Made by a program: the position numbers and the translations under genes
Notes under the pieces: model-generated
Seen by the model: only the letters and a program-made list of their open reading frames with translations
Databases searched by the model: none
Told to the model about the DNA's origin: nothing
Assembly: GCA_965219125.1 (NCBI GenBank)
Contig: CBDCMO010000001.1
Coordinates: forward strand, 310,001-374,000
Direction: 5' to 3'
Source of the DNA: JBBSOK01 sp965219125
GTDB lineage: Bacteria > Bacteroidota > Bacteroidia > Flavobacteriales > Flavobacteriaceae
DNA: 64,000 nucleotides
Shown: positions 43,680 to 52,588 of the stretch, piece after piece
How the letters are laid out: each line of letters begins with the position of its first letter
Position numbering within the stretch: the stretch's first letter is position 1

Positions 43680-44441
43680 ATGAAATTAGTACTATCGCCA
43701 GCAAAAACATTGGATTATAAAAGCAAGTTGCCAACCACTCGTGGCACGCAACCAAAATTTTTAAAGCAAGCAGAAAAGATTAACGCCAAGTTAGAAAGAA
43801 AATCGAAGAAAGCAATTGGCGAGTTGATGGCTATTAGCGATAAGTTGGCAGAACTAAACTATCAGCGCTATAAAGATTTTCAAACACCTTTTACCAAAGA
43901 AAATGCGCGCCCCGCAGCTTACACCTTTGCTGGCGATGTTTATTCAGGCCTAGATGCATATACTATTGAAGAAAATAAGATTGATAAACTCAATAATACA
44001 GTTCGAATTTTATCCGGAATGTACGGTATTCTTCGACCTTTAGATTTGATGCAGCCATATAGATTGGAAATGGGAACCGATTTGGTTGTAAATAGAAAGA
44101 AAAATTTGTACAACTATTGGGGAAATACAATCACTGAAAGTTTAAATTCTGAATTAGAAAATAATGAACTTTTCCTGAATTTAGCCAGTGTTGAATATTT
44201 TAAAGTAATAAATCCAAAAAAATTGAAAGTGCCAGTAATTTCGCCAGTTTTCAAAGATTTTAAAAATGGCGAGCTGAAAATAATATCATTCTTCGCAAAG
44301 AAAGCCAGAGGAAGTATGGCACGTTTTTGTGTTGATAATAATGTAGTAAAATTGGATGATGTTTTAAGTTTCAATTACGATAATTACGGTTACAGCGAAA
44401 AATATACGGAAAACGAACACGAACCAGTTTTTGTGAGATAA
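43680..44441 (+). CDS. yaaA: YaaA family peroxide-stress protein
   Basis: Members of this family lower intracellular free iron and protect DNA from H2O2. The start at 43680 is an ATG preceded by AGAGGAAG and gives MKLVLSPAKTLDYKSKLPT, the family N-terminus. A longer TTG start at 43635 is rejected. Further motifs: FAGDVYSGLDAYTI, RILSGMYGILRPLDLMQPYRLEMG, and NYDNYGYS near the end. The length is 253 residues. Confidence 0.93.
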   Translation: MKLVLSPAKTLDYKSKLPTTRGTQPKFLKQAEKINAKLERKSKKAIGELMAISDKLAELNYQRYKDFQTPFTKENARPAAYTFAGDVYSGLDAYTIEENKIDKLNNTVRILSGMYGILRPLDLMQPYRLEMGTDLVVNRKKNLYNYWGNTITESLNSELENNELFLNLASVEYFKVINPKKLKVPVISPVFKDFKNGELKIISFFAKKARGSMARFCVDNNVVKLDDVLSFNYDNYGYSEKYTENEHEPVFVR

Positions 44442-44480
44442 TTTTTAAATTTTACATAACCCAAACTCTTATCTATAATA

Positions 44481-45143
44481 GTGTTTCAGCATTCACATCC
44501 GTACCAACCATTCATTCCTGAAAATGCTACAAAATTAATTGTTGGAACATTACCGCCACCAAGATTTACTATTGGCGAATTAAAAATAGGCGATGTAGAT
44601 TTTTGCTATGGAAGTAGAGACGGCCTACTTTGGCCAATATTGAATACAATTTTTGAAGCCGATTTGAAATTTGAAACAACCGAAGAAGCAGTATTTCAAC
44701 GAAAACATGTATTGATTGAAAACAATATAGGAATTTGCGATATAGTAGAAAGTGCGAAACGAGATAAAATTGATGCATCCGATATTGGAATGCAAGATGT
44801 TGAACTTCGTGATTTAATTGCAGTTTTAGAAGACAATCCCAAAATTGATACGCTCCTTTTTACTGGCGGAAATAGCAAAAATGGTCCAGAATATTTTTTC
44901 AGAAAATTACTTAAAGGGTATAATCTATCTTTCACTGTAATTAGTAGCGATGTTCCTAGAATCCATAAATTCACTCTTCCTAAAAGTGTCAGAATAATTA
45001 AAACAGTTTCACTAATTGCGCCATCAGGCGCGGCAAATAGAGCCGTTGGAAGTTTACGTGCCTATAAAGATTTAAAAGACAAAAACCCTAAATTCAACAC
45101 GGTGGATTTTAGGGTTTTAATGTATAAAAAGTTTTTTATATAA
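44481..45143 (+). CDS. Uracil-DNA-glycosylase-like protein
   Basis: This 220-residue protein starts with GTG. The segment KLIVGTLPPPRF (Gly-x-Leu-Pro-Pro) and later LLFTGGNSKNGPEYF and LIAPSGAANRA resemble the Mug/TDG-like uracil-DNA glycosylase superfamily fold. Many Bacteroidota carry such genes annotated only as uracil-DNA glycosylase family. The catalytic residues cannot be assigned by eye. It follows yaaA by 39 nt on the same strand. Confidence 0.6.
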   Translation: MFQHSHPYQPFIPENATKLIVGTLPPPRFTIGELKIGDVDFCYGSRDGLLWPILNTIFEADLKFETTEEAVFQRKHVLIENNIGICDIVESAKRDKIDASDIGMQDVELRDLIAVLEDNPKIDTLLFTGGNSKNGPEYFFRKLLKGYNLSFTVISSDVPRIHKFTLPKSVRIIKTVSLIAPSGAANRAVGSLRAYKDLKDKNPKFNTVDFRVLMYKKFFI

Positions 45144-45160
45144 AAAACAGGAGTAAAAAT

Positions 45161-45289
45161 TTATTTCTTATTCTGCTGTTTTTTTATAGTGTCTTTTTCA
45201 ATATCAAACTTGTTAGTTTTTTGATTGACATTTCCAGTTGGGTTAGTTGGATTTTTTTGTTCTGTTTTTCTTTCAAATTTCTTTTCCAT
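45161..45289 (-). CDS. Small charged protein, 42 residues (tentative)
   Basis: A minus-strand open frame starts at ATG (45287-45289) and ends TAA (45161-45163). It encodes 42 residues rich in Lys, Asn, Gln and Thr (MEKKFERKTEQKNPTNPTGN at the start), with no hydrophobic stretch. It fills an otherwise empty 239-nt gap. No ribosome site is visible, which is normal here. Small basic disordered proteins are often missed, so it is kept with low confidence. Confidence 0.35.
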   Translation of the reverse strand: MEKKFERKTEQKNPTNPTGNVNQKTNKFDIEKDTIKKQQNKK

Positions 45290-45382
45290 GATAGGATTAT
45301 TTTAAAGTTTAAATCTAATTTTCAACTAAACTAAAAATATCAAATCACAATTTTAGCCAAGATAATATTAAACCTTGGTTAA

Positions 45383-46144
45383 TTATCTAACTGATTGAAT
45401 AAACCCAGAAATACCAACAATTCCTTCTGCGGTTAGCATTTTTATAAATGCACTACCAATAATAGCTCCCGAAGCATATTTTGTAGCATCTTGGAAAGTC
45501 TCAGAATTATTAATTCCGAATCCAACAATTTGTGGATTTTTCAAATTTAAATCAGCAATTCTTGTAAAATATTTTTTTGTTTCATCACCAAATCTTGAAG
45601 TTTTGCCAGTTGTACTCGCACTGCTTACCATATAAATAAAACTTTTTGAAGCATTATCTATTTGTTCAATCCTTTCATTAGAAGTTTGTGGTGTGATTAA
45701 AAATATATTTGATAAATTATATTTCTTGAAAATGGCTTCATACTGTTCTTGATATTCCGCCAAAGGTAAATCTGGAATTATGAGTCCATCAATACCAATT
45801 TCTTCACATTTTTTGCAGAAAGCTTCTACGCCAAATTGCAACATTGGATTAAAATATCCCATTATAATTAACGGAATTGAAACCGATTTCCGAATGTCCT
45901 TCAATTGTTCAAAAAGTAGGGAAGTGGTCATTCCATTTTTTAAAGCTTGTGTTGAACTTTCTTGAATAGTAGGTCCGTCAGCCAAAGGATCGCTAAACGG
46001 CAATCCTATTTCAATCATATCTACGCCGTTTTTTTCTAATTGTTGAATAATTTCAACAGTGTCATTTACATTTGGATAGCCTGCCGTGAAGTAAATTGAA
46101 AGCAGTTTTTGATTCTCTGAAAGTTTGTTTTGTATTCTTTTCAT
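45383..46144 (-). CDS. trpA: Tryptophan synthase alpha subunit
   Basis: Releases indole from indole-glycerol phosphate and channels it to TrpB. Motif MIEIGLPFSDPLADGPTIQ carries the catalytic Glu and Asp region; GIDGLIIPDLPL and FGINNSETF are present. The length of 253 residues is normal. It is the last gene of the trp operon, separated from trpB by a HEPN-like gene whose stop lies two nucleotides upstream. Confidence 0.96.
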   Translation of the reverse strand: MKRIQNKLSENQKLLSIYFTAGYPNVNDTVEIIQQLEKNGVDMIEIGLPFSDPLADGPTIQESSTQALKNGMTTSLLFEQLKDIRKSVSIPLIIMGYFNPMLQFGVEAFCKKCEEIGIDGLIIPDLPLAEYQEQYEAIFKKYNLSNIFLITPQTSNERIEQIDNASKSFIYMVSSASTTGKTSRFGDETKKYFTRIADLNLKNPQIVGFGINNSETFQDATKYASGAIIGSAFIKMLTAEGIVGISGFIQSVR

Positions 46145-46146
46145 TA

Positions 46147-46701
46147 TTATTCAATTAAAACTAAAAATTTATTATCTGATTTTAATAATACAATTCTCTC
46201 GCTTAAATCCGTCAAGCCTAATTGATATAATTTAAAAATTTTTTCAAATAAATTTTCTAGTATTATATTTTCAAAGTCTCCATAGACTGAATAGTCAAAA
46301 CATATCCTATGTGCATATTTTGTTCTCAATTCGTTAAGCAAGTTTATTTTTGAAAGAAGCTGTTCCTTATTGTTAAATACAATTTTTGAATTTAGATTTT
46401 TCTTTATTTCTGAATAACTTGTCTTTTCAGTTATTTTATTGAAATATATCTCATTGGGATAAAGGGCTAGTTGTTGAAAAAAATTGCAATAAATAATGAG
46501 TTCTTTCATAAACTCTATACTTGATTGATGAAAAATCATAATTGAAAGAATTTTCTTAAAATTATCAGGACTCTTAGACAATTCAATTGCCTCGTGAAAT
46601 GCATAACTGGAAGAACTGTAATCTTCAGTATATTCAAGAGCTAAATTTCCAAAGATATTTTTCAAATATCTTATTAGTCTTAATTTATATTCTTCTTTCA
46701 T
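46147..46701 (-). CDS. HEPN-like protein inserted in the trp operon
   Basis: This 184-residue helical protein has no known tryptophan role. Residues 126-131 read RTKYAH within NELRTKYAHRICF, matching the RX4-6H motif of HEPN-domain ribonucleases and their relatives. Its ATG overlaps the trpB stop by 4 nt and its own stop is two nucleotides before trpA, so it is cotranslated as an operon member. AT content and lysine/asparagine content look higher than in the neighbouring trp genes. RNase activity is not shown and HEPN assignment rests on the single motif and helical look. Confidence 0.75.
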   Translation of the reverse strand: MKEEYKLRLIRYLKNIFGNLALEYTEDYSSSSYAFHEAIELSKSPDNFKKILSIMIFHQSSIEFMKELIIYCNFFQQLALYPNEIYFNKITEKTSYSEIKKNLNSKIVFNNKEQLLSKINLLNELRTKYAHRICFDYSVYGDFENIILENLFEKIFKLYQLGLTDLSERIVLLKSDNKFLVLIE

Positions 46702-47879
46702 AGGTCAAAATGCCTAATATAAGTATCCAAATCCTTATCCCCACGACCACTTAAATTCACTACAACAATATCATCTTTTTTAAATTTTCGAGTTTCAAAA
46801 ATTGCAAGTGCATGGCTCGTTTCAATCGCTGGAATTATACCTTCCAATTTGCAAAGCTCCAACCCAGCTTTCATTGCATCATCATCAGTTATTGATATAA
46901 ACTCACCACGACCGCTTTCAAAAAGATTGGCGTGCATTGGGCCAACGCCCGGATAATCCAATCCTGCAGAAATGGAATACGGCTCGGTTATTTGCCCGTC
47001 ATTTGTTTGCATTAACAAAGTTTTGCTTCCGTGAATTATCCCAACTTTTCCAAGTGCCGAGGTTGCGGCACTTTTACCAGAATTTACGCCTTGTCCGGCA
47101 GCTTCAACAGCTATAATTCCCACTTTTGGTTGGTCTAAATAATGATAATATGCACCAGCCGCATTGCTACCTCCACCTACGCAAGCTACAACATAATCTG
47201 GATTCTCACGACCTTCTTTTTCATTTAACTGAATTTTAATTTCCTCGGAAATAACACTTTGAAATCGAGCTACCATATCTGGATATGGGTGCGGACCAAC
47301 AACACTGCCTATAATATAATGTGTGTCTATAGGATTATTTATCCAATCTCTAATTGCTTCATTTGTAGCGTCTTTTAAAGTTTTGCTACCGCTAATGGCA
47401 GGAACAACTGTTGCGCCCAACATTTTCATTCTAGCAACATTTGGTGCTTGTCTTTTTATATCTATTTCGCCCATATAAACAATGCATTCCAAACCCATTA
47501 ATGCACAAACGGTTGCGGTTGCAACGCCGTGCTGGCCTGCCCCCGTTTCGGCAATTATCCGTGTTTTATTAAGGCGTTTCGCCATTAAAATCTGCCCGAT
47601 TGTATTATTTACTTTGTGCGCGCCTGTATGGCAAAGATCTTCGCGTTTTAGGTAGATTTTTGTATTATATTTTGCTGAAAGCCTTTTAGCAAAATATAGT
47701 GGCGTTGGTCTGCCAACATATTCCTTCAATAGCTCGCGAAATTCTTTTTGAAAAGATTCCTCGGCCATAATTGTTAAATATTGTTGCCGGAGTTCTTCCA
47801 CATTTGGATAAAGCATTTCAGGAATATATGCACCGCCAAACTGACCGTAATATCCTTTTTCGTTTACATTATAATTCAT
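46698..47879 (-). CDS. trpB: Tryptophan synthase beta subunit
   Basis: PLP enzyme that joins indole and serine. The PLP lysine is in HTGAHKVNNTIGQ (about residue 86). GGGSNAAG binds the phosphate, and the C-terminal block VVNLSGRGDKDLDT is intact. The length is 393 residues. The start overlaps trpF by 11 nt and the stop overlaps the HEPN-like gene by 4 nt. Confidence 0.97.
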   Translation of the reverse strand: MNYNVNEKGYYGQFGGAYIPEMLYPNVEELRQQYLTIMAEESFQKEFRELLKEYVGRPTPLYFAKRLSAKYNTKIYLKREDLCHTGAHKVNNTIGQILMAKRLNKTRIIAETGAGQHGVATATVCALMGLECIVYMGEIDIKRQAPNVARMKMLGATVVPAISGSKTLKDATNEAIRDWINNPIDTHYIIGSVVGPHPYPDMVARFQSVISEEIKIQLNEKEGRENPDYVVACVGGGSNAAGAYYHYLDQPKVGIIAVEAAGQGVNSGKSAATSALGKVGIIHGSKTLLMQTNDGQITEPYSISAGLDYPGVGPMHANLFESGRGEFISITDDDAMKAGLELCKLEGIIPAIETSHALAIFETRKFKKDDIVVVNLSGRGDKDLDTYIRHFDL

Positions 47880-48504
47880 TTTTGAATTTTTTTATTTTGT
47901 CAATATTTTTAAATCCTGGTGCTGTTTCAAATTTGCTGTTTATGTCTATTCCATAAATTGGAAGATTCCATTTTAATAATTCTTTTATATTTTCAACTTC
48001 ATCCATTCCAATTCCGCCGCTTAGAAAAAATGGTGTTTCGTATTTGTAGTTTTTCAGAATTTCCCAATTAAAAGTTTCGCCATTGCCGCCATGATTTTTT
48101 CCTTTTGTATCGAATAAAAATTTATCTACTTTTTTTACGAATGGATAAGTTTCAGAAAAATCGAACGTATCATCAACTTTAAAAACCTTCCAAACTTCAT
48201 AACCATCCCAAAATTTAAGGCGTAAAGTCATATTTAAAGTGAGTAAAAATTCCTTGGTCTCATCTCCGTGAAGTTGAATTACATCGAGCTTATATTTTTC
48301 AAAAGTTGAAATAATTTCATTAATCGAAGCATTCACAAAAACACCTACTTTTTTTATACCAATCGGCAAAGGCGGAATTTCTTCGTGTTGAAAATTTCTT
48401 TTACTTCCATCAAAAAATATAAAACCTAAATAATCTGGTTGAAGTTTTGCAACTTCAATAGTATTATCTTTCATTCCGCAGATTTTTAACTTTAAAGTTT
48501 TCAT
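47869..48504 (-). CDS. trpF: Phosphoribosylanthranilate isomerase
   Basis: Third committed step after TrpD. N-terminal KICGMKD and the C-terminal GIDINSKFETAPGFKNI region with phosphate-binding Gly residues (LSGGIGMDEV) are typical. The length is 211 residues. The start overlaps trpC by 4 nt. Confidence 0.95.
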   Translation of the reverse strand: MKTLKLKICGMKDNTIEVAKLQPDYLGFIFFDGSKRNFQHEEIPPLPIGIKKVGVFVNASINEIISTFEKYKLDVIQLHGDETKEFLLTLNMTLRLKFWDGYEVWKVFKVDDTFDFSETYPFVKKVDKFLFDTKGKNHGGNGETFNWEILKNYKYETPFFLSGGIGMDEVENIKELLKWNLPIYGIDINSKFETAPGFKNIDKIKKFKNEL

Positions 48505-49283
48505 TTTAAAGAATGTATAAAGTTTTGTGCGGCTTCTCCCGGATTTTTGGTTTTCATAAATGTTTCGCCAATTAGAAATCCTTTAAAACCATAATGTTTT
48601 AATTCCTGAATTGATTCAATATTACTAATTCCACTTTCAGAAACTTTAATAAATTCTGACGGTATTTTTTCGGAAAGCAACTTACTTGTTTCAATGGAAA
48701 CTTCAAAAGTTTTCAGATTTCTGTTGTTAACGCCAATCATATCCACATTTGGGATTAACGATTTTTGAAGTTCTTCCAAATTATGAACTTCCAATAAAAC
48801 ATCGAGTTTAAGGGTTTTTGCTAACTGCGAAAATTGATTCAATTCTTTGGAAGAAAGACAACTTGCAATTAATAAAATAGCATCTGCGCCGGACGCTTTG
48901 GCTTCGTAAATTTGATACGGATCGATTATAAATTCCTTGCGAAGTAGCGGTTTCTTCACACAATTTCTGGCAATTAAAAAATCATCCAACGAACCGCCAA
49001 AATACATTGTGTCTGTTAAAATTGAAATTCCGCAAACGCCAGCATTTGCATATCCTTTAACTACATCATCAACTAAAACAGCATTGTTTATTACAGCTTT
49101 GCTTGGCGATCTGCGTTTATGTTCGGCAATTATTCCTGTTTCCAAAGTTTTTAAAGCTGCGGCAAGTGAATTTGTATTTTTTGAAAAAAGTGGAAATTTT
49201 TCCAATAATTTAATCGGAATTATTTCCTTTTTTGCGGAAACTTCCTTTTTTTTATTGGCAACTATTTTATCTAAAATTGTCAT
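48501..49283 (-). CDS. trpC: Indole-3-glycerol phosphate synthase
   Basis: Closes the indole ring. AEHKRRSPSK (catalytic Lys), VLVDDVVKGYANAGVCGISILTD, and GVNNRNLKTFEV are diagnostic. The length of 260 residues is normal. It is separated from trpD by 38 nt and overlaps trpF by 4 nt. Confidence 0.96.
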   Translation of the reverse strand: MTILDKIVANKKKEVSAKKEIIPIKLLEKFPLFSKNTNSLAAALKTLETGIIAEHKRRSPSKAVINNAVLVDDVVKGYANAGVCGISILTDTMYFGGSLDDFLIARNCVKKPLLRKEFIIDPYQIYEAKASGADAILLIASCLSSKELNQFSQLAKTLKLDVLLEVHNLEELQKSLIPNVDMIGVNNRNLKTFEVSIETSKLLSEKIPSEFIKVSESGISNIESIQELKHYGFKGFLIGETFMKTKNPGEAAQNFIHSLK

Positions 49284-49321
49284 CGGTATTCAATAATTTG
49301 TTATGCTTTTAATTTGATATT

Positions 49322-50320
49322 TTAAATAGTAGATGATAAATTTTGCAAATTCACTAATGATTTTAGTGCTTTTCCAGACTCCAAAGATTCTTGAGCCATC
49401 ATAAAAGCTTCATAGTTGCTAAAATTACTAACTGTTGAAATTGCCATTGCGGCATTTGCACAAACCACATTATTTTGAGCTTTGCTCCCATTTCCATTTA
49501 AAATATCCATAAAGATCTTGGCAGATTCTTCAACCGTTTCGCCGCCGTAAATGTCAGATTGCGAAATAGATTTGATTCCGAAGTCTTCAGATTTCAAAAT
49601 TCCTTCGGAATTATTTGTAATATATTTAGTATCATTCGTTAATGAAATTTCATCGTAACCATCTAAGCTGTGCAAAATTGTAAAATTGGTTTTGTTATTT
49701 TGGTACAAATAGCCATACATTCTGGCAAGTTCTAAATTGAAAACACCAACCAATTGATTCTTCGGAAACGCAGGATTTACCATTGGTCCCAACATATTAA
49801 AAAAGGTTTTTACACCAAGTTCCCGACGAATTGGCCCAACATTTTTTAGCGCGGGATGAAATAGGGGAGCGTGCAAAATGCAAATGCCAGCTTTGTCTAA
49901 ACATTTTTTTAGAAAATCTTCATCACTACTAAATTTAATGCCCAATGCTTCCATTACGTTGCTACTTCCGCTCACAGACGAAACGCCGTAATTGCCATGT
50001 TTTGTAACCATAACTTCCGCTCCAGCAGTAACAAAGGATGCTAGCGTAGAAATATTGAATGTATTCTTACCATCGCCGCCCGTCCCGCAAAGATCGATTG
50101 TGTTGTAATCTGATACATTAATTTTTATGCACAAATCCAAAAGCGCATCGCGAAAGCCTTCAAGTTCCTGCAGGGTAACGCTGCGCATCATATAAACTGT
50201 AACGAAAGCCGCAATTTGACTGTCATTATATTTTCCTTCCGAAATTTTTACCAGAACATCACGAGCTTCTTCTTTTGAAAGTTGTTCGTGGTTTATAAGT
50301 CTATTTAAAATTTGTTTCAT
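49322..50320 (-). CDS. trpD: Anthranilate phosphoribosyltransferase
   Basis: Transfers the phosphoribosyl group to anthranilate. GTGGDGKNTFNIST is the PRPP-binding motif, and KHGNYGVSSVSGSSNVMEALG is present. The length of 332 residues is standard. It follows trpG by 68 nt. Confidence 0.96.
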   Translation of the reverse strand: MKQILNRLINHEQLSKEEARDVLVKISEGKYNDSQIAAFVTVYMMRSVTLQELEGFRDALLDLCIKINVSDYNTIDLCGTGGDGKNTFNISTLASFVTAGAEVMVTKHGNYGVSSVSGSSNVMEALGIKFSSDEDFLKKCLDKAGICILHAPLFHPALKNVGPIRRELGVKTFFNMLGPMVNPAFPKNQLVGVFNLELARMYGYLYQNNKTNFTILHSLDGYDEISLTNDTKYITNNSEGILKSEDFGIKSISQSDIYGGETVEESAKIFMDILNGNGSKAQNNVVCANAAMAISTVSNFSNYEAFMMAQESLESGKALKSLVNLQNLSSTI

Positions 50321-50388
50321 TTTATTATTCTAAGTTTTTCTACATCAGAGTAAATACTGTTAACTGCCACTGAATACTGCTTATTTTT

Positions 50389-50961
50389 TTAACTTTCAAC
50401 CCAATTTTTAATTATCTCTTTCCCTTTCTGCGTTAACACACTTTCAGGATGAAATTGAACGCCTCTAACATCGAAAACTTTGTGTCTTAAAGACATTATT
50501 TGATTATTTTCATCCACCGATGTTATTTCTAAAACATCGGGAAAATTATTTCTTGAAACTACCCAACTGTGATATCTGCCTATTTCAATTTCTTTTTCGA
50601 GATTTTGGAAAAGTTTTTCGTCATTAACAAGAATAGTTGCCTTTGTTGCTACGCCGTGAAAGACTTTGCTTAAATTTTCAAGGTTTCCACCAAATACTTC
50701 ACCGATTGCTTGTTGTCCCAAACAAACACCTAAAATTGGTTTTGAAGAAGCGTATTTTTTAATTACTTCCTTTAATTTTCCAGCTTCATCGGGAATTCCC
50801 GGTCCAGGTGAAAGGAGGATTTTATCGTAATTTTCTAGTTCTTCAATATCGAATTCGTCATTTCTAAAAACGGTGACTTCACAATCAAATTCTTCTAAAT
50901 AATGAACTAAATTGTAGACAAAACTATCGTAGTTATCTATTACTAAAACTTTAAGTCCCAT
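50389..50961 (-). CDS. trpG: Anthranilate synthase glutamine amidotransferase component
   Basis: Supplies ammonia from glutamine to TrpE. The nucleophile motif is GVCLGQQAIGE, with LLSPGPGIPDEAG and a C-terminal VQFHPESVLTQ. I choose the ATG at 50961 (190 residues, MGLKVLVIDNYDSFVYNL), the family's normal start. A longer ATG at 51021 adds 20 residues coded by an intergenic repeat, which has no family counterpart. The start codon chosen lies at the edge of that repeat. Confidence 0.92.
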   Translation of the reverse strand: MGLKVLVIDNYDSFVYNLVHYLEEFDCEVTVFRNDEFDIEELENYDKILLSPGPGIPDEAGKLKEVIKKYASSKPILGVCLGQQAIGEVFGGNLENLSKVFHGVATKATILVNDEKLFQNLEKEIEIGRYHSWVVSRNNFPDVLEITSVDENNQIMSLRHKVFDVRGVQFHPESVLTQKGKEIIKNWVES

Positions 50962-51064
50962 CCCCAATCCTTCCCGTAATGAGAAGGGAGCTTTATCAGT
51001 ATCGTTAATTGTTTCTTTCATATTATTTAATTTATTGCCAAACTCCCCTTTGGGCTTGGGGGAT
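50957..51064. repeat. Flavobacterial intergenic repeat between trpE and trpG
   Basis: A GC-rich element of about 108 bp fills the gap between the trpE stop and the trpG start. Its ends are imperfect inverted repeats (TCCCATCCCCAATCC near 50956-50970 and GGGCTTGGGGGAT near 51052-51064), with inner complementary blocks (AAGGGAGCTT at 50984-50993, AACTCCCCTT at 51041-51050). I recall similar CCCATCCCCAA...TTGGGGGAT elements as dispersed repeats in flavobacterial genomes. The trpG ATG is taken from the left arm and the trpE TAA from the right edge. Confidence 0.6.
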
Positions 51065-52488
51065 TATATATTTTCAGCCAATTGCAATGCTTTTGTCAAT
51101 GCTCCCAACTTATTATAAACTTCTTGCAATTCCATTTCTTCATTACTTTCAGATACTACGCCTGCGCCAGCTTGCCAATGTAATGTGTGGTTTTTACTCA
51201 CAAAGCTTCGGATGATAATGCAATGATTGAAATTGCCTTCAAAATCCATAAAACCTAAAGCGCCACCATAAAATTCTCGTGCCGTATTTTCATATTTTTC
51301 CAGTAATTGAATAGCTTTATGTTTTGGTGCACCGCTTAATGTTCCGGCTGGAAAGGTATCTGCAACAACTTGCATTGTTGAGGTTTCAGGATTTTTTGTG
51401 GCAGTAACCTTACTCACCAAATGTATAACGTGCGAAAAAAATTGGACTTCACGATAGGTTTCTACAGTCACGTTTTTTCCGTGTCTGCTCAAATCGTTCC
51501 GCGCCAAATCTACCAACATTACATGTTCGCTATTTTCTTTTGGGTCTAGTGCCAGTTGTTTTGCAAGAATAGCATCTTCTTCATCGTTTCCTGTTCTTTT
51601 AAATGTACCAGCAATTGGGTGAATTTCGGCAATTTCATCTTTTACAATTAATTGAGCTTCAGGCGAACTTCCGAATATTTTAAAATTTCCGTAGTCAAAA
51701 TAGAACAAATAAGGTGAGGGATTTACGCTTCGCAAAGCGCGGTATACGTTAAATTCATCTCCCGTAAATTTCTGGCTAAATCGTTTGCTTGGTACAATTT
51801 GAAAGACATCACCGCGCTGACAATGTGCTTTACATTTTTTAACCAATGATTTATATTCTGAATCGTTTAAATTTGAAGTTGGCTCGCCATCAATTTTAAA
51901 AGGATATTGAGCAAAATCCTTGTTCCGAAGAAGTTGTTCAATTTGTAAAATATTACTTTCCGTTTCAAAACAATGCGCAAAAATATAAGCTTCATTATTG
52001 AAATGATTTATTGCTATAATATTTTGGTAAACAGCATAGTAAATATCAGGAATATTCAATTTTGCTTTTTCTTTTGAAATTTCAACATTTTCAAAATAGC
52101 GAACGGCATCGTACGCCATATAACCAAAAAGTCCGTTATTTATAAATTTGAATTGCTTATTTTTTTCTTCTGAAACCATTTCTGAAGAAAAAGTTGAAGC
52201 AAATTTTTCTAAAATCATCGGAACATTAATAGCTTCTGAAATTTTTATTTCTTCAGCTTTTCCATCTGGAAATTTTTGAAAAATTGTTTCATTTTCAACT
52301 TTTATTGAAGCTATCGGATTAAAGCAGATGTAGCTGAAACTATTATCGTTTGCGTGATAATCGCTACTTTCCAAAAGTAAACTATTTGGAAATTTATCCC
52401 GCAACCGTAAATAAACTGAAACAGGCGTAAGTGTATCTGCCAATAGTTTTTTGGAATGGGTTTTTAAATTGTATTTTAAATTTTGCAT
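51064..52488 (-). CDS. trpE: Anthranilate synthase component I
   Basis: Makes anthranilate from chorismate, first enzyme of the pathway. The N-terminal SLLLESSD motif (LLES) is the tryptophan feedback site. The chorismate-binding C-terminal domain has PSPYLFYFDYGNFKIFGSSPE, AGTLSGAPKHKAIQLLEKYE and HWQAGAGVVSESNEEMELQE. The length is 474 residues. It is the first structural gene of the operon, 40 nt after the attenuator terminator. Confidence 0.96.
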   Translation of the reverse strand: MQNLKYNLKTHSKKLLADTLTPVSVYLRLRDKFPNSLLLESSDYHANDNSFSYICFNPIASIKVENETIFQKFPDGKAEEIKISEAINVPMILEKFASTFSSEMVSEEKNKQFKFINNGLFGYMAYDAVRYFENVEISKEKAKLNIPDIYYAVYQNIIAINHFNNEAYIFAHCFETESNILQIEQLLRNKDFAQYPFKIDGEPTSNLNDSEYKSLVKKCKAHCQRGDVFQIVPSKRFSQKFTGDEFNVYRALRSVNPSPYLFYFDYGNFKIFGSSPEAQLIVKDEIAEIHPIAGTFKRTGNDEEDAILAKQLALDPKENSEHVMLVDLARNDLSRHGKNVTVETYREVQFFSHVIHLVSKVTATKNPETSTMQVVADTFPAGTLSGAPKHKAIQLLEKYENTAREFYGGALGFMDFEGNFNHCIIIRSFVSKNHTLHWQAGAGVVSESNEEMELQEVYNKLGALTKALQLAENI

Positions 52489-52532
52489 TATGTTTTTTTA
52501 ATTCTAATTCCAGTTATCAATAGGAATAAAAA

Positions 52533-52560
52533 AAAGGCTTGTCGTGATAGACAAGCCTTT
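52533..52560 (-). terminator. trp operon attenuator terminator
   Basis: On the minus strand, AAAGGCTTGTC and GACAAGCCTTT form an 11-bp stem with a 6-nt loop, followed by eight U (52528-52535 partly overlapping the stem). It lies between the leader peptide and trpE. The 8-nt segment TCACGACA (52540-52547 complement) in its loop and 3' arm is complementary to TGTCGTGA at the leader stop, giving an alternative pairing that would break the terminator. Confidence 0.9.
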
Positions 52561-52588
52561 GTATAGTTAATACCAATAGTGCTTTAGC

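Noticed and set aside
50962..51021. Longer trpG reading frame
   Set aside because: The 20 extra residues are coded by the intergenic repeat and have no match in TrpG proteins.
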